The translations under genes were made by a program, and so were the position numbers. DNA of 64,000 nucleotides from RGIG529 sp050950425 (lineage in GTDB: Bacteria; Bacillota; Clostridia; Oscillospirales; Oscillospiraceae): positions 1,612,001 to 1,676,000 of the forward strand of contig JBMNHO010000002.1 of assembly GCA_050950425.1 (NCBI GenBank). The letters are read 5' to 3'. Below the pieces are notes generated by a model. It ran no database searches. It was not told the origin of the DNA and saw only the letters and a program-made list of their open reading frames with translations. Positions 57,865 to 64,000 of this stretch are shown here, piece by piece. The number at the start of each line of letters is the position of its first letter. Position 1 is the first letter of the stretch.

Positions 57865-58398
57865 GTCCTTTTTGCGTGTGGCTTTTACGTTGCCCACAAT
57901 ATAGTTGCCTCCTGTTTTAAAATGTCTTACGGGGGAAGGCCCAGAAGCACGGTTTTACAATTTGTATCATCTGAGGAACCATATGCAAGCCGCTTTTTGC
58001 AACAAAAAAAGCACAACAGGAGGCTTGTTCTTTCCCCTGAGACGGGAAAAGGCCCCGTGCTATCGGGCGTTGGAAGCAAAGAAAAACCATCTGCCGGTAA
58101 AATTTCTTTTATCAACAGATGGTTGGCGTTCTGTCTAATGACGCCGCTTTTGATACAATAACACGATTCCTTTGGAAAACCAGACGGGTGCATTGGGTGC
58201 ATACTATGACACGGCACTTTATTGCGCTATCAACAAGCAAGAGAAATATGGCATTAAGGCATAACGCAGCTATTAGTAAGGCTGGTGCTTATGCATATAA
58301 ATGTCTCTTGTAAAAATGAAGGATATTACTATGTTAAGAATGTAAGGGATGATCCCCCGAGCATAGGTTTTAGAATAACCCAGGGGATCGCTTGTGTT
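57865..58398. other. Gene-free stretch beside the right repeat
   Basis: No supported ORF. Contains a 9-bp hairpin (58086-58094 with 58116-58124) and, near 58351-58389, a GATCCCC/GGGGATC hairpin that probably terminates the HMA gene on the minus strand. It may be decayed sequence. Confidence 0.5.
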
Positions 58399-58632
58399 TT
58401 ATTTCGCCTTGACTTGCGATTTCTTCACTTCGTATCCAAGAGCGGTGATGGCCTTTTCTACGTCTTGCACCGACAGCTTTTCATCATCAAAGTCAAACTT
58501 GACTTTGCTTGAGTTGAACAACACCTTTACGCTTTCCTTTTCCACGCCGCTCAAGGATTTTGTCGCGTTTTCGATCTTTTGCACACAGGACGGGCAGGTC
58601 AATGTTCCTAATTGAATGGTTGCTTTTTGCAT
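58399..58632 (-). CDS. Heavy-metal-associated (HMA) domain protein, CopZ-like
   Basis: A 77-residue protein with the metal motif LTCPSCVQKIE (CPSC) and the ferredoxin-like HMA fold ending in DVEKAITALGYEV. The Cys-Pro-Ser-Cys spacing binds soft metals such as copper, zinc or cadmium. It lies 25 bases downstream of the P-type ATPase, which itself lacks an HMA domain, so it probably delivers metal to that pump. AAGGAG precedes the ATG. Confidence 0.9.
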   Translation of the reverse strand: MQKATIQLGTLTCPSCVQKIENATKSLSGVEKESVKVLFNSSKVKFDFDDEKLSVQDVEKAITALGYEVKKSQVKAK

Positions 58633-58657
58633 TTTTTAATCTCCTTTTCTATTTTGA

Positions 58658-59494
58658 TTATTGCTTCCTTAATTTATAGCGAAGCAGCCTCATGCCGTTT
58701 AAGATGACCACCAGAATACTGGCTTCGTGCACCAGCATACCGATGGACATATTCATCCATTCGCTGAAGAACACGCTGGCGAGTAAGAATAGCACTACGC
58801 CTACGGCAATCAGAATATTCTGCTTCATGTTTCGAGCTGTGGCTTTTGTTAGTCCCAGCGCATGGGGCAAACGGCTAAAATCTGAATTCATTAAGACCAC
58901 ATCAGAGGTTTCAATGGCCACGTCTGTGCCGCTTCCCATGGCGATGCCGATGTGCGCCAACGCCAGGGAAGGACTGTCGTTCACGCCGTCGCCTACGAAA
59001 GCAACGATTTGGCCTTCTTCGTCAATCAGCCTTTTGATATAAGCAGACTTATCCTCGGGTAGCATGTTGCCATGCGCTTCGGTCAAGCCCAGTTCCCGGC
59101 TGACCGCATCCACCGTTCCCTGGTTGTCGCCCGAGAGCATCACAAGGTTCTTGACGCCCAGTTTTTTCAGCCTGCGCAGATCTTCCTTCACACCGGGGCG
59201 GATCTGATCGCGCACCCCCATCAGCACTTTCAGTTGCCCGTCCACAGAAGTCAGAACAAGCGAGTTCCCGTTTTTCTCAGAGCGGGCGATATCGGCTTTC
59301 GCCTGTTCACTAAGTTCTACACCTTCTCGTTCCATCAAGGTCACATTGCCGACCGCAATTCTGTGACTATCCACGCTGGCTACAATTCCGCCGCCTTTGA
59401 CAACTTCGGTGTTTTCCACCGGTGAGAAGCGTGGTTTCGCCAATTTTCTCCAGCACGGCCTTAGCCAAGGGATGGTCGGACTCACGCTCCACAC
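58658..59494 (-). CDS. P1B-type metal ATPase, C-terminal part (frameshifted)
   Basis: This frame holds the nucleotide and hinge regions of the pump: VENTEVVKGGGIVASV, the phosphatase-type LVMLSGDNQGT, the hinge VAFVGDGVNDSPSLA and two last membrane helices. It joins the N-terminal frame if one base near 59430 is removed (GETTL then SPVENTEV). The first about 25 residues of this frame are out-of-frame sequence. The ATPase could be inactive or the split may be a sequence error. Confidence 0.7.
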   Translation of the reverse strand: MWSVSPTIPWLRPCWRKLAKPRFSPVENTEVVKGGGIVASVDSHRIAVGNVTLMEREGVELSEQAKADIARSEKNGNSLVLTSVDGQLKVLMGVRDQIRPGVKEDLRRLKKLGVKNLVMLSGDNQGTVDAVSRELGLTEAHGNMLPEDKSAYIKRLIDEEGQIVAFVGDGVNDSPSLALAHIGIAMGSGTDVAIETSDVVLMNSDFSRLPHALGLTKATARNMKQNILIAVGVVLFLLASVFFSEWMNMSIGMLVHEASILVVILNGMRLLRYKLRKQ

Positions 59495-60518
59495 TTGCCA
59501 GGTACCTTAATGCCTCATCAATATTATCCCCATAGTACTCCTTTTCCGCAACCGATGGGTTTCCTGCGGTTAACGTGCCCGTTTTGTCGAACACCATGGT
59601 GTCCAGCCTGCTAAAGTCGCCGATGACTTCGCTGCCCTTGAGCAGCACGCCATGGCGCGCGCCGTTCCCGATGCCGGCTACGTTGGATACGGGCACGCCG
59701 ATCACCAGCGCACCGGGGCATCCAAGAACGAGAATGGTGATGGCCAGCTCGATGTTCTGGGAGAACACCCAAACGAGTATGCCCAGGAGAAGAACGGCCG
59801 GCGTGTAGTATTTCGCGAAACGGTCCACGAAACGCTCTGCCTCCGATTTGGAATCCTGCGCTTCTTCTACCAGCTCAATGATTTTACCGAAGGTTGTGTC
59901 GTCGCCTACGCGGTCGGCGACAATCTGAATGGTTCCATTGTCGAGGATTGTGCCTGCGAACACATTCGCCCCTTCTTCCTTAGAAACGGGAAGGGATTCC
60001 CCTGTGATGCTCGCTTCGTTGATGCTGCCTTCACCGGACAAAACGGTGCCGTCAACGGGTATTTTCGCGCCGGTTTTCACCAGCAAAATGTCGCCCACGT
60101 CCACTTCGTCCACTTCAACTTCTTCAAATTCTCCATTTGCCATTTGTTTTAGCGCGCTTTCCGGTGCCATTTCTGTGAGTTCTTTAATAGCAGAGCGCGT
60201 TTTGTTCAATGTCCGCTGCTCTAAAAAAGCACCGAATAGGAACAGGAACGTCACAATGGCGGATTCTTCGAAGTTTTTAATGAAAAACGCACCGATAACA
60301 GCGATGGTGACAAGTAAATCAATGCTGATAACCTTGACTCTTACTGCCTGGTACGCCTGGATGGCAATGGGTGCAAGACCCAAAACAGAAGCAACAGCCA
60401 AAGCCCAAACAGCTACCACTTCATTTTTGAAACCCAGCGCACTGGTAAATCCGATTACAATTAAAATGGCACTGATTAATGTTATATGGTTTTTCTTGCT
60501 AAGTATCACTCTCTGCAT
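59367..60518 (-). CDS. P1B-type metal ATPase, N-terminal part (frameshifted)
   Basis: A 383-residue frame. No metal-binding HMA domain at the start. Membrane helices from residue 12, the actuator motif SITGESLPVS, the ion-binding helix motif CPG in LGCPGALVIGV where most relatives have CPC, CPH or SPC, phosphorylation site VFDKTGTLTAG and the soluble-domain DHPLAKAV. Residues after about 363 are out of frame. AAGGTGG precedes the ATG. Metal specificity is unclear. Confidence 0.75.
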   Translation of the reverse strand: MQRVILSKKNHITLISAILIVIGFTSALGFKNEVVAVWALAVASVLGLAPIAIQAYQAVRVKVISIDLLVTIAVIGAFFIKNFEESAIVTFLFLFGAFLEQRTLNKTRSAIKELTEMAPESALKQMANGEFEEVEVDEVDVGDILLVKTGAKIPVDGTVLSGEGSINEASITGESLPVSKEEGANVFAGTILDNGTIQIVADRVGDDTTFGKIIELVEEAQDSKSEAERFVDRFAKYYTPAVLLLGILVWVFSQNIELAITILVLGCPGALVIGVPVSNVAGIGNGARHGVLLKGSEVIGDFSRLDTMVFDKTGTLTAGNPSVAEKEYYGDNIDEALRYLASVERESDHPLAKAVLEKIGETTLLTGGKHRSCQRRRNCSQRG

Positions 60519-60550
60519 TTTACCACCTTCTTTTCCAAATTAATATCCGT

Positions 60551-60853
60551 TTAAGCCAGATATGCCTTATCCAGCTCCGCCAGCATGTTGTAAACTGCTT
60601 CATAGCTTTCACATACATCGTCCGGCACGGTATAGTCGTTTGTAACTTCACGTAGCCTGGCAAATTCTTCGTTTAGCTCGGGTCTTTTCGACCCCGCTTC
60701 CTTTACTTTTTGATTGATCGCATCAAACAATTTATGGACTTCATGGAACTCGGGGTGATTCTGCCCATGAACCCTTGCCACAATCGGCACGTACTGCTTC
60801 AACGTTTTCATATGCGTAGCCCTTGCCTTTTTGAATATCTGTTTGTTTGCCAT
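60551..60853 (-). CDS. His-rich helical protein (100 aa)
   Basis: A 100-residue soluble protein with a strongly helical first half and histidines at H14, H29, H33, H37 and H40 (HGQNHPEFHEVHKLF). The H-x3-H-x3-H-x2-H spacing suits a metal-binding helix, loosely like hemerythrin-type or RIC-type proteins, but no family is firm. It is first in the operon before the metal ATPase, 32 bases upstream, so a metal or oxidative-stress role is likely. Confidence 0.72.
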   Translation of the reverse strand: MANKQIFKKARATHMKTLKQYVPIVARVHGQNHPEFHEVHKLFDAINQKVKEAGSKRPELNEEFARLREVTNDYTVPDDVCESYEAVYNMLAELDKAYLA

Positions 60854-60895
60854 TTCGCTCCCAGCCCTTCGTTATTATTTTTGTTTTCTGAATAT

Positions 60896-60937
60896 AGTGT
60901 ATCATGGTTTATCGGATAATGATTTGACCTAAATCAA
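60896..60937 (-). promoter_or_regulatory. FNR-type box and -10 element of the ATPase operon
   Basis: TTGAC-CTAA-ATCAA (60924-60937) matches the FNR site TTGAT-N4-ATCAA with one difference. On the minus strand a TACACT -10 box (60896-60901) puts the box centre about 41.5 bases before the start, the class II position. Confidence 0.6.
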
Positions 60938-61001
60938 AATTGAATAGATATATCTAATAGTCAAGGATTCGGACACTTGCATAGGTTAAATCGATCTTGT
61001 T

Positions 61002-61030
61002 TTGCGAATCAAATCCGCATGCTGTATAAT
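61002..61030 (+). promoter_or_regulatory. Promoter of the Crp/Fnr gene
   Basis: TTGCGA (61002-61007), 17 bases, TATAAT (61025-61030). Confidence 0.75.
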
Positions 61031-61084
61031 AGTTGTTAGTTGGGAAACTAGGATAGATACGAGTCGGGGAAGGGGGAAATTCAG

Positions 61085-61774
61085 ATGCAATGTTGCCACC
61101 ACTCGGAAAGCCATGCAAGCTGTATTGAGCATGTGCCTATTTTCTCCAGTCTCAGCCACGAGGAAAGAATGGAGGTCGTAGAAATTGCTTCATCCCGCAT
61201 CTTCGAAAAAGGCGAAACGGTATACAGGGCAGGCGATGAGGGCGGAACCCTCTTTGTTCTCTACACCGGGCGGGTCAAGCTTTTCCGCCTGAATGCCAGC
61301 GGGAAAGAACAAGTTCTCCGGCTGGTGGAGACGGGGGAATTTATCGGAGAACTGTCTCTGTTTTCATCCCTGCCCCTTACGGATAACGCCCAAGCGCTGG
61401 AGGGCACAACCATGTGCGTTTTGCAAGGGGAACGGCTCAAGGCGTTAATGGCGAAACACCCTTCTATTGCCTTTAAAGTGATGGATGAGCTTTCTCGAAG
61501 ACTGGAAAGAGCCGAAAACCGAATCGAAGACATCAGCCTAAACTCGGTGACCACCCGCGTCTCGAGGGCTCTGCTGGAGCTGTCAGAGGTCAAGCAGGAT
61601 ATTGTCCTGCCCATGACCAAGGGGGATTTGGCTTCTCAACTGGGGATGACGCAGGAAACCCTAAGCCGCAAGCTGGCCGCCTTGCAGGAAGAAGGATTGA
61701 TCCTTCTAAAGGGGCACCGCAACATCATCATAAAAGATAAAACGGCGCTGGAACAAATCAGCCTTGAGCAATAA
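61085..61774 (+). CDS. Crp/Fnr-family transcriptional regulator
   Basis: A 229-residue regulator. The N terminus has Cys3, Cys4 and Cys13 with several His (MQCCHHSESHASC), unlike cAMP-type members and possibly a redox or metal site. A cyclic-nucleotide-type sensor domain (about 18-130) has GETVYRAGDEGGTLFVLYTG. A helix-turn-helix (about 175-215) has DLASQLGMTQETLSRKLAAL. GGGGGA precedes the ATG. It is divergent from the ATPase operon with an FNR-type box between, so it probably activates that operon. Confidence 0.9.
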   Translation: MQCCHHSESHASCIEHVPIFSSLSHEERMEVVEIASSRIFEKGETVYRAGDEGGTLFVLYTGRVKLFRLNASGKEQVLRLVETGEFIGELSLFSSLPLTDNAQALEGTTMCVLQGERLKALMAKHPSIAFKVMDELSRRLERAENRIEDISLNSVTTRVSRALLELSEVKQDIVLPMTKGDLASQLGMTQETLSRKLAALQEEGLILLKGHRNIIIKDKTALEQISLEQ

Positions 61775-61822
61775 ACCGCGCCGTGGATGCCAAATGGCAT
61801 TTGAGCCTCTTTGAATAGCAGT

Positions 61823-61859
61823 ATCGGCAGCCCTATTTTATCAAGCTGCCGATTTTTTT
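61823..61859 (+). terminator. Terminator after the Crp/Fnr gene
   Basis: ATCGGCAGC (61823-61831) pairs with GCTGCCGAT (61845-61853), then T7. It separates the convergent ferredoxin gene. Confidence 0.9.
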
Positions 61860-61877
61860 CTGATGAAGGGCTGCTTA

Positions 61878-62498
61878 TTAAGAGTAACGAATGGCTTCTT
61901 TGGGGCAGACTTGCCCACAATTTGTACATTGATGGCAGAGCGCCGTGTTGATAACGGCCTTCTTGTCTTCGCTAACAACCACGATCGCATCGGAGGGACA
62001 AACCGGTTCGCAAAGCTTACATCCGATACAGTCGGCTTTATCCACAGTTTTACGCCGCCTCGCAAACCGGCCAAACAGCTTTTGGGGCGCTCCAAAGGGG
62101 CAGATCAGGTTGTGAAACACCGCGGGTCTGTATCGAAGGGTAACAAGGACTGCAATTGCCAGCCAGATAAGCAAAATCGGCAAATTAATCTTAAAAAACC
62201 GCTGAAGCAAAAGCATCGCTGCAATGCTGAGCGCCAGCACAATCCAGGCAAAATATCCGTTTCTCAGCCATTTAGGAGTTTTCTGCGTTTGAATGTTCAA
62301 CTTCTTTGCAATCCAATTCGTCGGTATCATTAATGTGTTCATGGGGCACACATATCCGCAGTAAATTCTCCCGAAAAGCAACGCAGCCAAAAGACTAATA
62401 CCGAACAAAGCCAACCACAGCACCATCTTTCCCTGTGCCATAAGAAAGGCGAACAACGCTAAAAATAATAGCCGAATGATTGTTGCAGCATATTTCAT
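61878..62498 (-). CDS. NapH/CcoG-like membrane ferredoxin
   Basis: A 206-residue protein. Four membrane helices (about 5-130) are interrupted by a conserved loop RIYCGYVCPMNT and a later CPFGAPQKLF. Two 4Fe-4S motifs follow: CIGCKLCEPVCP and CHQCTNCGQVCP. Such proteins pass electrons across the membrane to reductases or metal-centre maturation. No partner gene is seen here. Confidence 0.88.
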   Translation of the reverse strand: MKYAATIIRLLFLALFAFLMAQGKMVLWLALFGISLLAALLFGRIYCGYVCPMNTLMIPTNWIAKKLNIQTQKTPKWLRNGYFAWIVLALSIAAMLLLQRFFKINLPILLIWLAIAVLVTLRYRPAVFHNLICPFGAPQKLFGRFARRRKTVDKADCIGCKLCEPVCPSDAIVVVSEDKKAVINTALCHQCTNCGQVCPKEAIRYS

Positions 62499-62592
62499 AA
62501 ATAATCCCCCTTAACTTGCTATTTTTCTATTATATTAATATAATGAAGAGAAAGGTGTTACCAATGTCACTGTTCTAAGGAGAATGTGCAAA

Positions 62593-62925
62593 ATGAAAAA
62601 ATATATTGGTCTAATAGAGAAAAGTTCTCTGTTGAGATCGTTCTCTATACAAGAAGTAGATTCTTGTTTAAGGGATGGAAGCTTCCGTATCAGCACCTAT
62701 GGTAAAAACAATATCATCCACTTTTCCGGTGAGGCCTGTTTAAAGCTGGAGATTATTCTGTTGGGGCATGTGAGTGTAGAACGCATTGACGAAGCGGGCA
62801 ACCTGATGACCATAGCGGAATTTAGCGGTGACGAAATTTTAGGCGGCAATCTGCTTTTTTCAAAAAGCCCCTACTATCCCTTGACCATTACCGCAAAGCA
62901 GCCCGCCGTTATTTTTGGAGATTGA
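62593..62925 (+). CDS. Crp/Fnr-family regulator, N-terminal part (frameshifted)
   Basis: The frame covers the cyclic-nucleotide-type sensor domain (KKYIGLIEKSSLLRSFS to LLFSKSPYYPLTITAKQP) and then runs out of frame after AVIF. A five-base T-run (gttatttttgg near 62908) read as four Ts joins the next part (VILEIDKERL). ATG 62593 follows AAGGAG at ten bases. It lies directly downstream of the divergent ferredoxin gene. Confidence 0.7.
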   Translation: MKKYIGLIEKSSLLRSFSIQEVDSCLRDGSFRISTYGKNNIIHFSGEACLKLEIILLGHVSVERIDEAGNLMTIAEFSGDEILGGNLLFSKSPYYPLTITAKQPAVIFGD

Positions 62926-63241
62926 CAAGGAGCGTCTTTTAACACTTTTCTCGAGTAAACCTGTTTTTCTGCGAAGTTATCTTGAATTTGTGGCCGACCA
63001 CACCACCATCCTCGGAGACCGAATCAAACACTACGTAAACAAAACGATACGAGAATGCGTAATAGCCTATCTGAAGCACGAGCGGCAAAAGCAAAATTCA
63101 AAAATAATCCGGCTACCCATCACCAAAAAAGCTTGGGCTGAAAGAATCGGCGTTTCGCGCACATCCCTGTCCAGAGAACTGGCCAAAATGGAAAAGGACG
63201 GGTTGATTCGCTATGATTCAAAATGTATTGAGCTTTTGTAA
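62915..63241 (+). pseudogene. Crp/Fnr-family regulator, C-terminal part (frameshifted)
   Basis: Continuation after the T-run shift. It holds the dimer helix (DKERLLTLFSSKPVFLRSYL) and the helix-turn-helix (KKAWAERIGVSRTSLSRELA). A complete gene of about 216 residues would result if one T is removed. Confidence 0.65.
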
Positions 63242-63252
63242 GTACTTACTTT

Positions 63253-63420
63253 CTTGGCTTGACACTCGATGACCTGTTCTACGATGACGCCATGGCACTG
63301 CGCGTCCATAAATCTTTCTCGTATGAAGGATTGTTGGCCGACTGTTCTGATTATGAAAAGGCGATCCTCAGTGAGTCACTTCTCGCGTTAAAGACGATTT
63401 TGGAACGAAATAGATCATAG
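63253..63420 (+). pseudogene. XRE-type regulator C-terminal remnant
   Basis: The frame LGLTLDDLFYDDAMALRVHK to the stop resembles the end of Xre-family regulators (LTLDDLF). There is no start codon or helix-turn-helix before it, so this is a fragment. Confidence 0.55.
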
Positions 63421-63432
63421 CAGGGATACCCT

Positions 63433-63542
63433 TTGCAACCTTGCAACCTTGACACTCTTTCATATAAAATACCCCGGAATATCAAGGAATACTGAGCGAA
63501 GTAAAGGTTGCAATTAGCACTTTATTTTTTGCAACCTTGACA
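63433..63542. repeat. TTGCAACCTTGACA short repeats
   Basis: The 14-base sequence occurs at 63441-63454 and 63529-63542, a partial copy (TTGCAACC) at 63433, and an inverted AAGGTTGCAA at 63504-63513. It lies beside the recombinase gene end. Confidence 0.6.
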
Positions 63543-63592
63543 GCGTCTTTTGCATTGTTGCCATACTCAGCGATATGTCCTATACACAAAAG

Positions 63593-63638
63593 AAAAACCC
63601 ACAGGATGACGGTCTACACACCGCCACCTGTGGGTTTT
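63593..63638. terminator. Terminator of the recombinase gene
   Basis: AAAACCCACAGG pairs with CCTGTGGGTTTT (63627-63638). On the minus strand T-rich sequence follows. Confidence 0.8.
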
Positions 63639-63643
63639 CCATC

Positions 63644-64000
63644 TTACTTATTATTTATATCCGCATGGATTTCGACGCCATCTCTGAACTTCACAGTCAT
63701 TTCGCTCTCCGAATGGACGGTCACCGATTCGATAGTGGCAAGCCAGAGTTTTTCGTCAAACTCGGTAACCAGCTTATCATGGCATTTCAAATCGTCAAGG
63801 AAGCTTGTTATCCTTTCTCGCTTGGCGGTGCGTTCCAACAATTTATCGTTGATTTCAGCAATGCCGTTCCGAGCGGCTTCGTAGCGCTTCATTAAAACAT
63901 CGTATCGTCTGTTGTACTCATTTTGATCCAGAACGGTGCGGGCGTTTTCTTCTACGCATTTTCGCATAAGCTCCATGACGATATCATATTCGCTTTTTAG
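63644..64000 (-). CDS. Serine-type site-specific recombinase, C-terminal part
   Basis: The frame is open to the window edge (start outside). The visible 118 or so residues are a helical region (RYEAARNGIAEINDKLLERTAKR) and the end FDEKLWLATIESVTVH followed by a beta-strand tail, typical of large serine recombinases of integrative elements (TndX type). It suggests that an integrated element lies beyond the right edge. The catalytic N-terminal domain is not seen. Confidence 0.8.
   Translation of the reverse strand, partial: LKSEYDIVMELMRKCVEENARTVLDQNEYNRRYDVLMKRYEAARNGIAEINDKLLERTAKRERITSFLDDLKCHDKLVTEFDEKLWLATIESVTVHSESEMTVKFRDGVEIHADINNK

Noticed and set aside
1..64000. CRISPR arrays, rRNA, tRNA genes and complete insertion sequences
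   Set aside because: I scanned for regular short repeats, tRNA-like cloverleafs and transposase genes and found none; only the recombinase end at the right edge.

Overview
This looks like the chromosome of an anaerobic, spore-forming Firmicute of the class Clostridia, probably Oscillospirales-like (an inference from protein style). Supporting signs are SpoIIID, a SleB-type hydrolase, a Feo iron system with a FeoB-associated Cys-rich protein, DUF2325 and DUF3793 proteins, ECF transporter S components, a T-box leader, strong AGGAGG ribosome sites and frequent TTG/GTG starts. I see no rRNA or tRNA genes, no CRISPR array and no complete insertion sequence. The right edge cuts into a serine-recombinase gene.

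Layout. 0-2.2 kb: trmK (partial), Nif3/YqfO, YebC and an unlisted 49-residue membrane protein. 2.4-4.9 kb: spoIIID and an SLH-anchored trypsin-like protease. 5-10 kb: a leftward BtuCD/FecCD-type ABC importer operon with a DUF364 chelation-like protein and an HTH plus substrate-binding-domain regulator, probably for molybdate/tungstate or another metal. 10-18.4 kb: sfsA, MBL hydrolase, malQ, ECF S component, CNNM protein, pyk, thyA and folA. 18.5-22.7 kb: lipoprotein, transglutaminase-like protein and a two-component system. 22.8-27.8 kb: DtxR-family regulator, feoA-feoA-feoB-Cys-rich protein, then DUF2325 and DUF3793. A GTTAG-N6-CTAAC inverted repeat sits before both the feo operon and the DUF2325 gene.

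28-33.6 kb holds zinc-ribbon membrane proteins, an LTA-synthase-like enzyme, a lipoprotein and an extremely Cys-rich small protein. 33.7-37.6 kb is coenzyme A supply (ECF S component, coaX, divergent coaBC) and an EFR1 ferredoxin. 39.3-44.7 kb is a leftward operon: a T-box leader whose specifier triplet reads AAC (Asn), then an AspRS-GatC fusion, gatA and gatB. This fits tRNA-dependent asparagine formation through a built-in transamidosome.

47.5-57.9 kb is the most unusual part. A LuxR-type regulator with a 12-helix membrane sensor is followed by two convergent operons of zinc-ribbon proteins, lipoproteins and a membrane-anchored subtilisin-like protease. The operons lie between 92-bp inverted repeats that each carry an outward terminator and an inward promoter with the palindrome ACCCG-N2-CGGGT centred near -42.5. 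20-bp direct repeats lie just outside. I read this as a regulator-controlled, possibly mobile, envelope or proteolysis locus that I cannot match to a described system.

58-63.5 kb carries an HMA protein, a P1B-type ATPase with an odd CPG motif, a His-rich helical protein, two Crp/Fnr regulators and a NapH-like ferredoxin, with an FNR-type box between divergent promoters. Three genes between 53 and 63 kb are split by single-base frameshifts, which may be real decay or sequence errors.
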